A stretch of 64,000 bases of DNA from an uncultured Collinsella sp. (GTDB lineage Bacteria > Actinomycetota > Coriobacteriia > Coriobacteriales > Coriobacteriaceae), in the NCBI GenBank assembly GCA_900551365.1, contig URVZ01000002.1, positions 1 to 64,000 of the forward strand, read 5' to 3'. Positions 35,499 to 44,002 of this stretch are shown here, in pieces. Under the pieces are notes generated by a model, which was not told the origin of the DNA, ran no database searches, and saw only the letters and a program-made list of their open reading frames with translations. Within the stretch, counting starts at the first letter, position 1; the number at the start of each line of letters is the position of its first letter. The position numbers were made by a program, and so were the translations under genes.

Positions 35499-36881
35499 TT
35501 AGCGGGCTGTCGCTTTGGCTTGGGTGACACGATAGGTGCGTGCCGGGTGGCAGAGTAGCACCGCCACGACCATAAAGAACGCCGTGGTGCCCAGGCTGAT
35601 GGGGTAGACCATCATGATGTTCGCAAAGGTGCGGAAGTGCGGGAACACGCAGAACACCCAATAGAAGCGGATGCCGCAGACGCAGATCATGGTGATGAGG
35701 GCGGGCGTGAGCGAGATACCAAAGCCGCGCAGGTAGCCGGACATGTTTTCGTAGAACATGCTAAAGGCGTACGCCGGGAAGATCGAACACACGCGGATAT
35801 AGCCGATCGAGACGATGTTGGGATCGCTGTTGAACAGCGACAAGATCTCGCGCCCCAGGCCGACAATAACGATGATCGTGGTGAGCGCGACGATACCGCC
35901 TTCGACCAGGCAGACCTTGAGCGTTTTGGTGCAGCGGTCGATCTGGCGGGCACCGTGGTTTTGTCCCACAAAGGTGGTGCACGCCTGGCTAAAGCTGTTG
36001 AGCAGGTTGTAGCATACGTACTCCAAGCTCATAGCGGCGCTCGATGCCGCCATGACCTCGGTGCCCAGGCTGTTGATGGCGGACTGGATGATGATGTTGG
36101 CTACGGCAAAGACGGCGCTTTGGATGCCGGCTGGCAGGCCGATCTTGACGATGCGCTTGAGGGCGAACGGGTCGATAGCCAGGTCGCGTGGGGTGACGCG
36201 GACGACGGAGCCGGTCTTGAGCAGGCGGATAAAGAGTGTGGCGGCGCTGACGGTGTAGGCGATGGCGGTGGCGATGGCGACGCCCGCGACACCCCAGTGG
36301 AGTACGGGGACAAAGATGAGGTCCAGGCCAATGTTGAGGACGGTGGACACGGCAAGCGCCTGCAGCGGCATGCGGGTGATGCCGACGGAGCGGAAGATCG
36401 CAGCCTCAAAGTTGTAGAGCAAGATCGAGGGCATGCTCAGCAAAAAGACGCGCAGGTAGAGCGAAGCGAGCGGCATGGTTTCGGCGGGAACGTTGAGGGC
36501 GGCGAGCATGGGCTCGGCAAAGATCTCGCCCAGCGCGATGACGATAAAGCCCACGAGCGCCATTAAAATCGAGGTATGGACGGCGCGTTTGACCATGTTC
36601 TGATCGTTGCGGCCGATAGCGTTGGCGATGACCACGTTGGAGCCAAGCGACATGCCAATAAACAGGTTGAGCATAAGACTGGTAAGCGGAACATTGGAGC
36701 CGACCGCCGCCATGGCGAGGGTTCCCTGGTCGCCCGAGAAGTTACCGATAATGACCGTGGCGATGAGGTTCGACAGCTGCTCCAAGATGCTCGTGGCGGC
36801 CACGGGGAAGGCGAACAGGGGAATATTGCGCCACAGCGAGCCGGTGGTCATGTCAATGTGCTTAGATGCGGTATCAGCCAT
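35499..36881 (-). CDS. MATE-family efflux transporter
   Basis: A 460-residue multidrug and toxic-compound extrusion protein with twelve hydrophobic segments in two homologous halves. Typical motifs: GSLWRNIPLFAFPVAATSILEQLSNLIATVIIGNFSG at the start, GIQSAVFAVANIIIQSAINSLG opening the second half and STVLNIGLDLIFVPVLHWGVAGVAIATAIAY. It exports cationic compounds by Na+ or H+ antiport. Only a weak ribosome site precedes ATG 36881. The upstream gap contains a GGGGACGTTCTT-type palindrome. Confidence 0.92.
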   Translation of the reverse strand: MADTASKHIDMTTGSLWRNIPLFAFPVAATSILEQLSNLIATVIIGNFSGDQGTLAMAAVGSNVPLTSLMLNLFIGMSLGSNVVIANAIGRNDQNMVKRAVHTSILMALVGFIVIALGEIFAEPMLAALNVPAETMPLASLYLRVFLLSMPSILLYNFEAAIFRSVGITRMPLQALAVSTVLNIGLDLIFVPVLHWGVAGVAIATAIAYTVSAATLFIRLLKTGSVVRVTPRDLAIDPFALKRIVKIGLPAGIQSAVFAVANIIIQSAINSLGTEVMAASSAAMSLEYVCYNLLNSFSQACTTFVGQNHGARQIDRCTKTLKVCLVEGGIVALTTIIVIVGLGREILSLFNSDPNIVSIGYIRVCSIFPAYAFSMFYENMSGYLRGFGISLTPALITMICVCGIRFYWVFCVFPHFRTFANIMMVYPISLGTTAFFMVVAVLLCHPARTYRVTQAKATAR

Positions 36882-36945
36882 ACGCTCTCAATCTCTAACA
36901 TGCTATTTTGCGCTCATTTGCGCAGACGATGATACTCCTAATCGA

Positions 36946-37003
36946 CTAGTCATTGGGGACGTTCTTGAATGACTAGTCGTTTAAGAACGTCCCCAATGAC
37001 TAG
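36946..37003. repeat. Palindromic intergenic repeat, GGGGACGTTCTT family, copy 3
   Basis: The left arm CTAGTCATTGGGGACGTTCT (plus one T, 36946-36966) is perfectly complementary to 36983-37003 around a 16-base loop that itself contains GACTAG. It lies between divergent MATE and RlmA-like genes, so it is not placed as a terminator. Confidence 0.85.
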
Positions 37004-37059
37004 GTGAGGAAGGCGTGCGACAATGGTGTGCGTTGTGTTGTTCGCGCTAAGGAGTTGCC

Positions 37060-37875
37060 ATGTTGTTGTGTCCCGTTTGCCATGAACCGTTGGTGGACGA
37101 TGAGCGTGGGGCCGCATGCGCGGGCGGACACCGGTTTGACCGTGCGCGCGAGGGTTATCTATATCTACTGCGCTCGTCCAAGAGCGGCGACTCCATGGGC
37201 GATCCCAAGTCGCAGGCGCGCAGCCGTCGTGACTTTTTGAACCGTGGATACTACGCGCCGTTGCGCGATGCGATGGTCGAGCTGGTGCGCAAGCAGGTGT
37301 CTGGGCGCGCCACGTCTGCGAACGGCCCCATGACGCTGCTCGATATTTGCTGTGGCGAGGGCTATTACACCAGTGCCATGGGCGCGGTGCCGGGCGTAGA
37401 TGCTTACGGTTTTGACCTGGGCAAGGAGATGGTGCGCCTGGCCGCCAAGCGCGGCGATGCGACCTACTTCGTGGCCAACATGAAGGACATCCCCGTGGCC
37501 GATGGCGCCTTCGATATGGTGACCGAGCTCTTTGCCCCCTTTAACGAGCGCGAGTTTGCCCGCGTGCTGGCGCCGGAGGGTTCGCTCTACACCGTGGTGC
37601 CGGGTGCTCGTCACCTCTTTGGGCTCAAGGAGGTACTCTACGACACGCCGTACCTTAACGATGAGAAGCTGCCGAAGACCACCGAGCTCGAGTTGGTCGG
37701 AACGCAGCGGGTGTCTGCGAATATTACGCTTCAGACCCAGGCGGACATCGAGGCGGTGTTCCAGATGACGCCGTACTACTACCGCACGCGCCCCGCCGAC
37801 AAAGAGCGCCTGGCAAATTTGGATACCCTTCAGACCGACATCGACTTCATCATCGCCGAGTACCGCCACAGCTAA
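37060..37875 (+). CDS. rlmA: 23S rRNA (guanine) methyltransferase, RlmA family
   Basis: A 271-residue SAM-dependent methyltransferase that modifies hairpin 35 of 23S rRNA (G745 or G748). The N-terminal zinc finger CPVCHEPL and CAGGHRFDRAREGYLYLL is the family hallmark, followed by SRRDFLNRGYYAPLRDAM. The SAM motif is LDICCGEGYYTSAM and the acidic loop FDLGKEM. ATG 37060 follows AAGGAG. In the TlrB/RlmA-II branch the modification gives macrolide resistance; which guanine is targeted here cannot be told from sequence alone. Confidence 0.88.
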   Translation: MLLCPVCHEPLVDDERGAACAGGHRFDRAREGYLYLLRSSKSGDSMGDPKSQARSRRDFLNRGYYAPLRDAMVELVRKQVSGRATSANGPMTLLDICCGEGYYTSAMGAVPGVDAYGFDLGKEMVRLAAKRGDATYFVANMKDIPVADGAFDMVTELFAPFNEREFARVLAPEGSLYTVVPGARHLFGLKEVLYDTPYLNDEKLPKTTELELVGTQRVSANITLQTQADIEAVFQMTPYYYRTRPADKERLANLDTLQTDIDFIIAEYRHS

Positions 37876-37876
37876 C

Positions 37877-37913
37877 AACCTGCCAAAAAGGGACAGGTTT
37901 ATTTTGGTAGGTT
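37877..37913. repeat. Imperfect palindrome resembling the AAAGGGAC repeat family
   Basis: AACCTGCCAAAA (37877-37888) pairs with TTTTGGTAGGTT (37902-37913) apart from one mismatch. The loop includes AGGGACAG as in the GGGAC/GTCCC family. A related GGTAGGTTTT string occurs at 42738-42747. It begins two bases after the RlmA stop. Confidence 0.5.
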
Positions 37914-37930
37914 TTATCTGGGCAAACGTA

Positions 37931-37967
37931 AAGGGCCGACCGCGGAGATGCGCGATCGGCCCTTTTT
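37931..37967. terminator. Terminator between convergent genes
   Basis: GGGCCGACCGCG (37933-37944) pairs with CGCGATCGGCCC (37951-37962) with one mismatch and is followed by TTTTT. It ends rlmA and, preceded by AA on the other side, may also serve the membrane gene at 38004. Confidence 0.75.
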
Positions 37968-38003
37968 AGTTGCTTGGCTGCAGAGGTTATGAGAAGCGAG
38001 CGC

Positions 38004-38405
38004 TTATAGGCGGTCCTTGTTCTCGGCCTTAACGGCGTGTGCCTGCTGAACAAAGAACAGGTCGTACACCACGATGACAAAGGCGCCAAAGTTGATGGCG
38101 TCGCCGCCAAACGCGGGAAGCGTGAGCACCGCTTGGGCAAGCGTGGCGACCGCGGCAACAATACCGAGCTTAAACGCGCCGTCCACCTGCGAAGGCTTGT
38201 TGGCGCCCTTGATACCGGCGACGCCTGCGGCAAGGTCGACGAGACCCTTGGCGATAAGCACGACCGCTGCGAGCGTGGCGTACGAACCGTACGTGGAATC
38301 GAGACCGCCCGTGGCGATACCGACGCCGGCGGTGACGAGGCTGGCGATGCCCAAAACAAAGTAGATGAGAGCAAGGATTTTGAGAGTCTTGCGAGTGAAG
38401 CTCAT
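38004..38405 (-). CDS. Small membrane protein with four hydrophobic segments, unknown function
   Basis: A 133-residue protein with helices near 8-27 (LALIYFVLGIASLVTAGVGI), 42-65, 75-95 and 103-122. It ends in a charged cytoplasmic tail AVKAENKDRL. ATG 38405 is preceded by AAAGGA. It looks like a small integral membrane protein of the kind annotated as hypothetical in Coriobacteria. The repeated LVTAGVGIATGG and DLAAGVAGIKGA suggest two related hairpins. No catalytic residues are evident. Confidence 0.75.
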   Translation of the reverse strand: MSFTRKTLKILALIYFVLGIASLVTAGVGIATGGLDSTYGSYATLAAVVLIAKGLVDLAAGVAGIKGANKPSQVDGAFKLGIVAAVATLAQAVLTLPAFGGDAINFGAFVIVVYDLFFVQQAHAVKAENKDRL

Positions 38406-38632
38406 GGCTGGTCCTTTCGATACGAGTACGCCAACTTGGCGCACCCAATGTACTGCACATATGGTGAAGCACATTGTAGTTCAACGCGGCGATGCATGCG
38501 TTTGAAAGCGTCTCTTGCCCGCACGGTCCAACCTTTCAAAAAAGAAAGCTGGGCGTAAGTCAAATCGATGGCAGCGTATGCGCGGCGCTGCGATGATGGG
38601 GCCATGGTAAGAGCTGGACCGAAGGAGAAGCC

Positions 38633-38776
38633 ATGATGTACGGAGCAGGGCAAGTGCGTGAGCCGCGGTCGTTGGGAAGGCGCATGAGTGATTCCGTGAT
38701 CGCTGCCGTGTGCACGGGATTGATGGCGGTGCTTTGCATTGGGATGCTGTGGGCCATGTCACATGTGGGACAATAG
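38633..38776 (+). CDS. Small protein with one membrane helix, 47 aa
   Basis: ATGATG at 38633 follows a strong ribosome site, AAGGAGAAGCC. The product is a basic N-terminus (VREPRSLGRRMSD) followed by a hydrophobic helix SVIAAVCTGLMAVLCIGMLW and a short tail ending HVGQ. It stands 63 bases upstream of the RsmJ-like gene and may share its transcript. No homologue comes to mind; the ribosome site and membrane-protein composition are the evidence. Confidence 0.55.
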   Translation: MMYGAGQVREPRSLGRRMSDSVIAAVCTGLMAVLCIGMLWAMSHVGQ

Positions 38777-38839
38777 CGGACGGTTGGGTGTCGTCATGAA
38801 CGGCGCCCACGTATTCGTTTTGCTTGCTAAGGAGTACCC

Positions 38840-39544
38840 ATGGGCGTCGTCGATCCCTTTTCTGTTGCTCGGGCCGCGGGGCTTGAGCTGACCGGGAAGC
38901 CCGAGGGCCTCACGCTCACCGACGGCACGATGGAGCTGCGTGCCGATTTTGGCCGCATGCTGCCGCGACTCAAGCAGGGCCGTCTGCAGCAAGAGCTGTT
39001 GGTGAAGGCTGCGCGCACAAAGGGCATCGAGCGACCATGGGCGATTGACGCTACGGCAGGCTTTGGCGAGGATTCGCTGCTGCTGGCGGCCGCGGGCTTT
39101 GCCGTCGATCTGTATGAGCGGGATTGCGTGATCGCGGCGCTCCTCAAGGATGCCCTGGATCGCGCGGCAGATGATCCGGCGCTTGCGGCTGCCGTGTTAC
39201 GCATGCGCTTACATGCGGGCGAGGACAGCATTGCCGGCCTTCGCCATGTAGCTGAGCTGATCGGTCAGGGCGAGCTTGCCGCTCCCGACGTGGTGTATCT
39301 GGACCCCATGTTTCCCGGGCGCACCAAGAGCGCGGCGGTCAAAAAGAAGTTCCAGCTCCTACATCATCTGGAACAGCCGTGCGCCGATGAGGAGTCACTG
39401 GTCGAAGCTGCGCTTGCGGTTCACCCGCGCAAGGTGGTTATCAAGCGGCCGGTGAAGGGGCCACTGCTTGCCGGCGTTAAGCCGAGCTATCAACTTGCGG
39501 GCAAGGCCGTTCGCTACGATGTTTTGGTTCCGCCGCGCCCGTAG
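38840..39544 (+). CDS. rsmJ: 16S rRNA (guanine1516-N2)-methyltransferase RsmJ-like
   Basis: A 234-residue SAM-dependent methyltransferase. The central block DATAGFGEDSLLLAAAGFAVDLYERD, the catalytic YLDPMFPGRTKSAAVKKKFQLLHHLEQP and the terminal VVIKRPVKGPLLAGVKPSYQLAGKAVRYDV match RsmJ, which makes m2G1516 in 16S rRNA. Length is close to the family's 250. ATG 38840 follows AAGGAG. The family is better known from gammaproteobacteria, so the exact target in this organism is inferred. Confidence 0.85.
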   Translation: MGVVDPFSVARAAGLELTGKPEGLTLTDGTMELRADFGRMLPRLKQGRLQQELLVKAARTKGIERPWAIDATAGFGEDSLLLAAAGFAVDLYERDCVIAALLKDALDRAADDPALAAAVLRMRLHAGEDSIAGLRHVAELIGQGELAAPDVVYLDPMFPGRTKSAAVKKKFQLLHHLEQPCADEESLVEAALAVHPRKVVIKRPVKGPLLAGVKPSYQLAGKAVRYDVLVPPRP

Positions 39545-39592
39545 CTTGCGTGCGATGGTTGGCGCTCCGTCAGTGCCGTGCCGATGCGGAGT

Positions 39593-39889
39593 CTATTTCC
39601 AAGGATGCGACGTCAGATGCCAGCCGCCGCAGTACTCGCATTTGTAGCAGGCCAAACCACGTCGCCCGCGGTTTTCGCAGTCGGCCATAACGGCCTCGGC
39701 CTCGGCGCGCGTGTCGTAACGGTTTTTTCGCTCGCACGACTTGTAGCGCCAGGCCTCATCTCGCTCGGCGTCCAGGGCGTCGCGGCGCTCATCCTCGCGC
39801 GCAAACAGGTCGCTCATATCGCCGCCCGTAGCAGCGCCCAAAAACTCGCTTTTGGCCTTTGACCAGGCGGCTCGCTTTTTGCTCCCCAT
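39593..39889 (-). CDS. Small cysteine-containing protein of unknown function
   Basis: A 98-residue, highly charged protein (GSKKRAAWSKAKSEFLG, EDERRDALDAERDEAWR) ending in a possible zinc-binding segment CYKCEYCGGWHLTSH with CxxC and a histidine. The pattern YDTRAEAEAVMADCENR then CxxCxxCGGWHLT resembles small proteins that recur in phages and actinobacterial genomes without known function. Start is ambiguous between TTG 39910 and ATG 39889; I chose the ATG. It converges with the RsmJ-like gene and diverges from the GNAT gene. Confidence 0.6.
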   Translation of the reverse strand: MGSKKRAAWSKAKSEFLGAATGGDMSDLFAREDERRDALDAERDEAWRYKSCERKNRYDTRAEAEAVMADCENRGRRGLACYKCEYCGGWHLTSHPWK

Positions 39890-39963
39890 CTGCTTCGTGC
39901 CCTTCTCCAAACGTTGGTATCATTGCTCAATCAAAGTGATACCAATAAACGTGAGGTCGCCGC

Positions 39964-40455
39964 GTGATGATCAGAAAAACCCTCGATACCGACATTCCCG
40001 CCGTCATGGCTATCTATGACGCGGCCCGCGCCTTTATGCGTGCGCATGGCAACGCCACGCAGTGGCCCGAGGGCACGCCTTCTGCCGAGCAGCTGGCTGC
40101 CGATATCGCCGCCGGTGGCAGCTATGTGTGCGAAGTCGACGGCCGCGTGGTGGCGACGTTTGCCTTTTTACCGGGCCCGGACGAGTGCTATGACGTCATT
40201 GAGGACGGTCAATGGCGTAGCGACACTCCGTACGCCGTGCTGCACCGTGTGGCATCCGACGGCACCGTGCACGGTATCGCGGCTGCGATGTTTGCCTTTG
40301 CCAAAGAACGTGCCGATCATCTGCGCATCGACACGCATCAGGATAACCTGCCCATGCAGGGTGCCATCATAAAGGCCGGCTTTGAGCGCGCTGGTATCGT
40401 CTATGTGTCCGACGGCACGGCGCGTGTCGCGTTCGATTGGCTGCGCGAGGCGTAA
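39964..40455 (+). CDS. GNAT-family N-acetyltransferase
   Basis: A 163-residue GCN5-related acetyltransferase: IRKTLDTDIPAVMAIYDAAR at the start, the acyl-CoA-binding strand region AVLHRVASDGTVHGIAAAMFAFAKERADHLRIDTHQDNLPMQGAIIKAGFERAGIVYV, which contains the family's motif A and B positions. It transfers an acetyl group to an unknown amine. The start is GTG 39964 or ATG 39967; GAGG lies upstream of both. It stands alone between hairpins. Confidence 0.88.
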   Translation: MMIRKTLDTDIPAVMAIYDAARAFMRAHGNATQWPEGTPSAEQLAADIAAGGSYVCEVDGRVVATFAFLPGPDECYDVIEDGQWRSDTPYAVLHRVASDGTVHGIAAAMFAFAKERADHLRIDTHQDNLPMQGAIIKAGFERAGIVYVSDGTARVAFDWLREA

Positions 40456-40490
40456 GAGCAGGGGCGCGTACCAGTCCTTAATTCGAATGA

Positions 40491-40516
40491 AAAATGGCTC
40501 CGGGTGGGGCCATTTT
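40491..40516 (+). terminator. Hairpin terminator after the GNAT gene
   Basis: AAAATGGCTCC (40491-40501) pairs with GGGGCCATTTT (40506-40516) with one wobble, and the right arm supplies a short T-run. The remaining 190 bases to the next start are GC-rich with a small AAAGCCGGCTTT palindrome near 40537 but no ORF. Confidence 0.65.
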
Positions 40517-40710
40517 CGATTACTGCGCTGTTTTGAAAGCCGGCTTTCGCAAGGCGCGAACCTACGAAAATCGCCGCGCGGCAACGCGGGACGATGAGCT
40601 CGGTCGGGGGATAGGGCCCGCTTCGCCCGCCGGCTCGTAAATTGTATCATCCAGTGTGGAACGAGGACGCCCGTTGCCGCGTGCGATGGGCTTGCAATAA
40701 GAGGAGAGCC

Positions 40711-42720
40711 ATGTCGAAGCAAGCGGTCGTTGGAATCTTGGCGCATGTCGATGCCGGCAAGACCACGTTGGCCGAGGCCATGCTGTTCAACGCGGGCCGC
40801 ATTCGCAAGCGCGGCCGCGTGGACGATGGCGATTCGCATCTGGACACTAACGCGATCGAGCGCGAGCGTGGCATTACGATCTTCTCGTCGCAGGCTGTAC
40901 TCGACCACGGCGATACCCACGTCATGCTCGTGGATGCGCCCGGCCACGTTGATTTTTCGGCCGAGGCGGAGCGCACGCTGCGCGCACTCGACTATGCGAT
41001 TTTGGTTGTGGGCGCCAACGACGGCGTGCAGGGGCACACCGAAACCCTGTGGCGCCTGCTTGCACGTTATGACATCCCGACATTCATCTTCATCAACAAG
41101 ATCGATTTGGAGAATCCCGGCCGCGATGTTTTGCTGACACAACTTGGGCAACGTCTCTCCGAGGGCTGCTTGGATGCCAACGAACTGTTGGCGGGCGGGG
41201 CCGTTCAGGAGGACGCTGCCGCGTTAGACGAAGAAGCGCTCGAGGAGTTTCTTGAGGCGGGTGAGCTTTCCGTCGCGACGCTGTCACGCATGGTTGCCGA
41301 GCGCAAGCTCTTTCCCTGCTTTGCCGGCTCGGCGCTTAAGGACCAAGGCGTGGACGAGCTGCTGGATGGCATATGCGCGCTGATGCGTGAACAGGCGTGG
41401 CTCCCGGAGTTTGCCGCGCGCGTTTATCGTGTCAGCCGCGGGGATCGCGGCGAGCGCTTGGCTTGGGTTAAAGTGACCGGCGGCACGCTGCATGCCAAGC
41501 AGGTGATTGGCGGACGTTCCGGTGCCGAGGCATGGGAGCAAAAGATCGACCAGGTGCGCATCTATAACGGCGAAAAGTATGAGCTTGCCCAAGAAGTTGC
41601 CGCTGGCGGTATTTGTGCCGTGACGGGTCTTGCGCACGTTCGCCCGGGGGACGCCCTGGGCGCGGAGCCTGCGGGCGATGCACCTGTCATTGCGCCGGTC
41701 CTCACCTATACGGTGCTTCCGGGCGAACACGATGTCCATGCGGTGTTCAAAGCGCTGACTGAGTTGGCGGACGAAGATCCCATGCTCGGCGTAAGCTGGA
41801 ATACGCATCTGGAGCAGATTCACCTGCAGCTGATGGGCGCCGTGCAGCTCGAGGTCGTGCAGCGGGTGTTGGCAGATCGCTTTGGCTTTTCGATTGATTT
41901 TGAGTCTGGCGGCATTCTCTATAAGGAGACTATTTCGCAGCCGGTCGAGGGCGTGGGGCACTTTGAGCCACTGCGCCATTATGCCGAGGTGCATCTGAGC
42001 CTGGAGCCGTTGCCAGCGGGTTCGGGCGTGCAGTTTGGCACCGTGACCTCGACCGACGAGCTCGATCTTAACTGGCAGCGTCTGGCACTTACTAACGCCA
42101 TGGAGCGCGATCACCTGGGCGTGCTGACCGGCTCGCCCATCACCGATGTACGCATTACGCTCACAGGTGGCCGTGCGCATGCCAAACACACCGAGGGCGG
42201 CGACTTTCGCCAGGCCACGTACCGCGCGATTCGCCAGGGTTTGATGCAGGCGCGTGAGGCCGGCGCGGCGGTGCTGCTGGAGCCGTGGTATCGCTTTGAG
42301 CTCGAGGTGCCGGGAGAGTGCGTGGGCCGGGCGCTTTCAGATGCCACGCGCATGGGTGCCGAGTACGAGCCGCCGACGATGGCGGGGGACCGGGCGAAGC
42401 TTGTGGGTCGCGTGCCGGCATCCGAGGTGCAGGACTATGCCCTGGAGGTAGCTGCCTACACAAGCGGCCGCGGTCATCTGTACCTGGAGTTCGCCGGTTA
42501 TGCGGCTTGCCATGATGCCGAGCGTGTAATCGAGACTGCCGCCTATGAGCCCGAGGCCGATCTGCCCAACACGCCTGATTCGGTCTTTTGCTCTCACGGT
42601 GCCGGTTACACGGTCAAATGGTACGACGTACCCGCCGCGGCGCACGTAAAGGTCGATCCCTCCACCTTCCGCCCCTGGCGAGCAGCAGACGCCGCCTTTT
42701 TCGGCCACATGTGCCATTAG
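40711..42720 (+). CDS. TetM/EF-G-like translational GTPase (ribosome protection family)
   Basis: A 669-residue translation factor GTPase related to EF-G and the TetM/TetO ribosome-protection proteins. G1 is AHVDAGKTTL (10-19), followed by RERGITIFSSQAVL (switch 1), DAPGHVDFSAEAERTL (switch 2) and NKID (G4). Domains II to V follow, with the C-terminal segment PDSVFCSHGAGYTVKWYDVPAAAHV. That ending is typical of a chromosomal TetM-like clade in gut Gram-positives rather than of acquired tet genes. ATG 40711 follows AAGAGGAG. Tetracycline resistance is possible but cannot be concluded; a housekeeping role in freeing stalled ribosomes is equally plausible. Confidence 0.85.
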   Translation: MSKQAVVGILAHVDAGKTTLAEAMLFNAGRIRKRGRVDDGDSHLDTNAIERERGITIFSSQAVLDHGDTHVMLVDAPGHVDFSAEAERTLRALDYAILVVGANDGVQGHTETLWRLLARYDIPTFIFINKIDLENPGRDVLLTQLGQRLSEGCLDANELLAGGAVQEDAAALDEEALEEFLEAGELSVATLSRMVAERKLFPCFAGSALKDQGVDELLDGICALMREQAWLPEFAARVYRVSRGDRGERLAWVKVTGGTLHAKQVIGGRSGAEAWEQKIDQVRIYNGEKYELAQEVAAGGICAVTGLAHVRPGDALGAEPAGDAPVIAPVLTYTVLPGEHDVHAVFKALTELADEDPMLGVSWNTHLEQIHLQLMGAVQLEVVQRVLADRFGFSIDFESGGILYKETISQPVEGVGHFEPLRHYAEVHLSLEPLPAGSGVQFGTVTSTDELDLNWQRLALTNAMERDHLGVLTGSPITDVRITLTGGRAHAKHTEGGDFRQATYRAIRQGLMQAREAGAAVLLEPWYRFELEVPGECVGRALSDATRMGAEYEPPTMAGDRAKLVGRVPASEVQDYALEVAAYTSGRGHLYLEFAGYAACHDAERVIETAAYEPEADLPNTPDSVFCSHGAGYTVKWYDVPAAAHVKVDPSTFRPWRAADAAFFGHMCH

Positions 42721-42816
42721 GGGACGGGGTAGAAATGGTAGGTTTTCTGGTCCTCTAGCCCTTGACAAATTGGTTTTGGTGCCAGCGTGACAAATTGTCA
42801 GTCCCTTTGTCAGATT

Positions 42817-42850
42817 AAGTTGGTATAACTCGGTACAAGTTGGTATAACT
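42817..42850 (+). promoter_or_regulatory. Tandem 14-base repeats upstream of the AAA ATPase gene
   Basis: AAGTTGGTATAACT occurs at 42817-42830 and again at 42837-42850, a 20-base period. Each unit is itself palindromic (AGTT-GGTAT-AACT). Together they also offer TTGGTA and TATAAC boxes 18 bases apart. They look like two operator half-turn sites placed on or around a promoter, 33 bases before the ATPase start. Confidence 0.55.
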
Positions 42851-42883
42851 ATAGGCAGCGTTTGCCAATCCGAGGAGGCCGAC

Positions 42884-44002
42884 ATGAATCCAAATCCCTT
42901 TAAGCCAACGGCAGGCAAGCGGCCTCCGATGCTCATTGGTCGCGAGTCGGTCATCGAAGATTTCGAGGAAGGGCTCGATAACGGCGCCGGAGCGCCGGGC
43001 AGGCTCATGCTCATTACGGGAAACCGCGGCTGCGGCAAGACAGTTCTCCTGCGGGAGCTGCAACGTCTGGCCAGCGAGCGCGGATGGGCGGTTGTCTCCG
43101 ATTCCGCTTCGCTTGGCTTATGCGACCGCTTGGCCGACGCGCTTCGCTCGAATAGGCCCGTTGTGACGTCAATGGAATTCGGTTCGTCGTTTGGCCGGAT
43201 GTCGGTCGAGGCGGCGCGAGCAAAGGGCGAAACGTTGCGAGGGCTGGTCAACGAGCGCCTCAAGAAGCTCGGTCCAGGCAAGGGCATACTGTTTGCGATT
43301 GACGAGGCGCAATCTGCGTCTATCGAGGAACTAGCGGCTCTTGCCGTTCTCTATCAGCAGGTGCTCGGAGACCAGGATGCCACGGGATTGCCCGATAGCG
43401 ACCAGCGCGGTCTTGCGCTGGTGTTCGCCGGCTTACCCAGTATGGTTGACGATCTGCTCGAAGAGCCGAGCGTGACGTTTTTGCGGCGTGCCCAGCAGCG
43501 TACGCTGGGGGCGATATCCTTGCCCAAGGTGCGTGATTCATATATCCAGACGGTCAAAGACGCTGGTCTTTACGTTGACGCGGAGACGGCGGACCTTGCG
43601 GCACACAGGAGCATGGGGCATCCCTATATGGTTCAGCTGGTGGGCTATTACATGTGGCGCTCTGCTGTCCGGCGTGGCTCGCAAGTCATCGAAAGGCACG
43701 ATGTCGAGGATGGCCATGCGGATGCCGTCTCCGAGTTCTACGAAGCGGTTGACGCGCCTCTATATTACGGGCTGCGCAGTCCACAGCGCCTTTTTATCGA
43801 GGCCATGGCGGTTGACGAGGACAAACCGACTCGCATGGCGGATATCACTGAGCGCTGCGATCGCACCCAGAGCTGGGCGAGCAAATATCGCGCAAGCCTG
43901 ATTCGCGAGCGCGTCATCGAGGCTGCCGGATACGGCCTCGTCCGATTTACCGTGCCCATGCTGGGCGCGTACATTCGCGATCGAGTTTTATGGCATGAGT
44001 AG
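42884..44002 (+). CDS. AAA ATPase of ORC/Cdc6-like type, translationally coupled to UvrA2
   Basis: A 372-residue P-loop ATPase. NPFKPTAGKRPPMLIGRESVIEDFEEGL opens it. Walker A is ITGNRGCGKTVLLREL near 50, Walker B FAIDEAQSASIEE near 146, and a sensor region LVFAGLPSMVDDLLEEPSVTFLRRAQ follows. The C-terminal part contains a winged-helix-like segment (ADITERCDRTQSWASKYRASLIRERVIEAAGYGLVRF). It has the shape of ORC/Cdc6-like ATPases of unknown role that are frequent in actinobacteria. Its last eight bases overlap the UvrA2 frame, so the two are probably co-expressed. A relative lies at 46549-47649 on the other strand. Confidence 0.8.
   Translation: MNPNPFKPTAGKRPPMLIGRESVIEDFEEGLDNGAGAPGRLMLITGNRGCGKTVLLRELQRLASERGWAVVSDSASLGLCDRLADALRSNRPVVTSMEFGSSFGRMSVEAARAKGETLRGLVNERLKKLGPGKGILFAIDEAQSASIEELAALAVLYQQVLGDQDATGLPDSDQRGLALVFAGLPSMVDDLLEEPSVTFLRRAQQRTLGAISLPKVRDSYIQTVKDAGLYVDAETADLAAHRSMGHPYMVQLVGYYMWRSAVRRGSQVIERHDVEDGHADAVSEFYEAVDAPLYYGLRSPQRLFIEAMAVDEDKPTRMADITERCDRTQSWASKYRASLIRERVIEAAGYGLVRFTVPMLGAYIRDRVLWHE

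Noticed and set aside
40711..42720. Acquired tetracycline-resistance gene
   Set aside because: GC content and codon use match the neighbours, there are no mobile-element flanks and the C-terminus fits a chromosomal TetM-like clade; resistance is not supported by sequence alone.
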